Below are positions 62,698 through 64,000 of a DNA stretch of 64,000 bases, one piece after another (position 1 is the first letter of the stretch; each line of letters starts with the position of its first letter). The DNA comes from Marchantia polymorpha subsp. ruderalis. Taxonomy: Eukaryota; Streptophyta; Marchantiopsida; Marchantiales; Marchantiaceae. The stretch covers positions 31,870,501-31,934,500 of the forward strand of contig AP031352.1 in NCBI GenBank assembly GCA_037833965.1, read 5' to 3'. Below the pieces are notes generated by a model. That model saw only the letters and a list, made by a program, of their open reading frames with translations, ran no database searches and was not told the DNA's origin. Both the position numbers and the translations under genes were made by a program.

Positions 62698-63695
62698 AAA
62701 CCTCAGAGACATTGAGTAGTTCTCAAAAGTTTCTTGTGAAATGTTGATGCTTTTGTGACAAGCAATTTGACTTTGGATTTGGCGCATAATAAAGTGTGTT
62801 TTTTGAAGTTTTTATTAATTCGTGTTATAATTCTCCCAATTGTCATTATTTTGAGACAAATTTGTCAAAAATTTATGAGTGAAATTTTATGGACATTTGA
62901 AGTTTAAGGTTTGATGTAGGATACCATGAAAGCTCTTCAAGCTTTTAGATCAGCTGATCTTCAATTTTATTTGTGACGCCTTGATCATTTGGCAGGAGGA
63001 TGTGTATTGCATTGTGTTGAAAAAAACTAAAAGACATCTTTAATTTGGTACCGGTTAGAGTACAAGTCGAGTTGCAGAAAAAAAGTAACAAATGATCAAA
63101 TCTTTTGGTATATTTTATTTTGAAGAAAAAAAATATAGCTTCAATTTGGTATCAAAATTGTTGAATAATGCTAAAATTATCTGAGAAATTGCATCTTGGA
63201 AGGAGTTTAAAGCATTTGACGGTTGACATTGAGCAATTACTTAAATTAACATCCTTGAATATAATGTTTACGCGTTGAATATCATATTTTACATTCTTTA
63301 ACGTGTGTAAAACAATTGAGGCGTTTAAAATATCAACCACACATTTTGAAACTTTCACCGAAAGAATTTGAAAGCTACTGTCAACAAGTGACAATATCTA
63401 ACTACCAAAAAGAAAAGAAAAATAAGCATGATATTTGCTAAGATTACGTCCTAGTTTCAATAACTCCTTGTATACACAAGGATCTATGTTTTAGATTTCT
63501 TTTAGGACAAATCATAGGTAGACGTATGGTTAATGGAAATTCAAAGCTTTAAAACATGAATAATTTCCAAGGTTAAGATTGTTAGGATTTCATCCATGAC
63601 TTGAGCTAACTATGGTTTGGTTTGTATATATTGTTGTGATTAGGATTTTTAATAAATCTAATTAAGATATTTATTACTATAAGAGGGGTATGATC

Positions 63696-63734
63696 TAAGC
63701 CCATTTCAGAGCAGTAAGTTCAGAAATGGGCTTA
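63696..63734. repeat. 12-bp hairpin inside the 3' LTR
   Basis: taagcccatttc (63696-63707) and gaaatgggctta (63723-63734) with a 15-nt loop. The matching place in the 5' LTR lacks it. Confidence 0.75.
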
Positions 63735-64000
63735 AATCAGAATTTGAAAAAGACATCAAGAGCTTGTTCTCATATTGGCTATGGAGATTGAGTAAAAGCT
63801 TCTTGATTATTATAGCTGTACATAATGGTTGAGATTACACAGTTCTTGACATGTATTTGTAAAAATTTTCATTCATGCAAGATCAAATTTTATTCAGATT
63901 CAAATACAAACAAGCATTTTTTGTACGATATTTTATTTATGAAGAATATACATATATCTCATGTTGTTTATATTAATTAAATTTTTTTTCATTTTTTATG

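Larger units (their letters stand above)
62434..63865 (+). mobile_element. Short non-autonomous LTR element (copia-type ends)
   Basis: The 5' LTR is about 62434-62684 and the 3' LTR about 63580-63865; both begin TGTTAGG. They align along their length, for example tgt/gacttgag, ctatggtt/ttatggtt, ttggctatggagat and aaagcttctt/g. A primer site TGATATCAGAGC (62686-62697, one change from the initiator-tRNA-Met complement) follows the 5' LTR. GGTTAAGAT before the 3' LTR resembles a polypurine tract. The internal region is only about 0.9 kb and has no protein frame, so the element is a TRIM/LARD-like or internally deleted copia derivative. The 3' LTR contains an extra hairpin (63696-63734). LTR divergence shows an old insertion. 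Confidence 0.65.

Noticed and set aside
63040..63160. Extra TTGGTATC/TTGGTACC sequences resembling primer sites
   Set aside because: They lie inside the short LTR element without an adjoining LTR end; the site at 62686 is correctly placed.

Overview
This window looks like nuclear DNA of a land plant. The evidence is spliced genes with GT/AG introns, a plastid-type transit peptide, heavy-metal-associated (HMA) proteins of plant type, a TATA box with G-box/ABRE elements, and decayed Ty1/copia retrotransposons with an initiator-tRNA-Met-type primer site. Compact short-intron genes in GC-richer islands, separated by very AT-rich transposon deserts, would fit a bryophyte (moss or liverwort). That placement is inference, and no single feature fixes the lineage.

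Layout: (i) 1-2.2 kb holds a complete two-exon gene for a plastid-targeted LEA-type protein, with a recognisable promoter. (ii) 4.08-4.85 kb and 11.22-12.27 kb, both on the minus strand, hold two related HMA-domain genes about 7 kb apart. They share an 85-nt exon, matching intron phases and a polyglycine segment ahead of the HMA domain; the downstream member (4 kb) lacks an identified first exon. (iii) 5-11 kb and 12.3-27 kb are mostly non-coding, with many microsatellites and a CpG-rich patch at 24.9-26.7 kb but no gene I can name. (iv) 33-36.7 kb, 45-49 kb and 52-54.5 kb are moderate-GC islands with coding-like frames that are short, spliced-looking or broken by stops. I do not recognise their products. 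(v) 38.06 to about 41.7 kb is a strongly decayed minus-strand Ty1/copia element in which primer site, integrase, reverse transcriptase, polypurine tract and one LTR-shared segment can still be read. (vi) 57.7 to about 58.8 kb holds a second copia end, and 62.43-63.87 kb a short element with two diverged LTRs and a primer site but no coding capacity. (vii) A foldback (MITE-like) element lies at 55.23-55.35 kb, and several long palindromes are scattered through the AT-rich DNA.

The recognisable genes are independent loci. The LEA gene should protect plastids under dehydration or ABA signalling. The two HMA genes are a probable local duplication of metal-binding or metallochaperone-like proteins with unusual polyglycine tails and no prenylation motif. 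I found no CRISPR array, no confident RNA gene and no intact virus or transposase. The most unusual items are the paired polyglycine-HMA genes and the unidentified coding islands.
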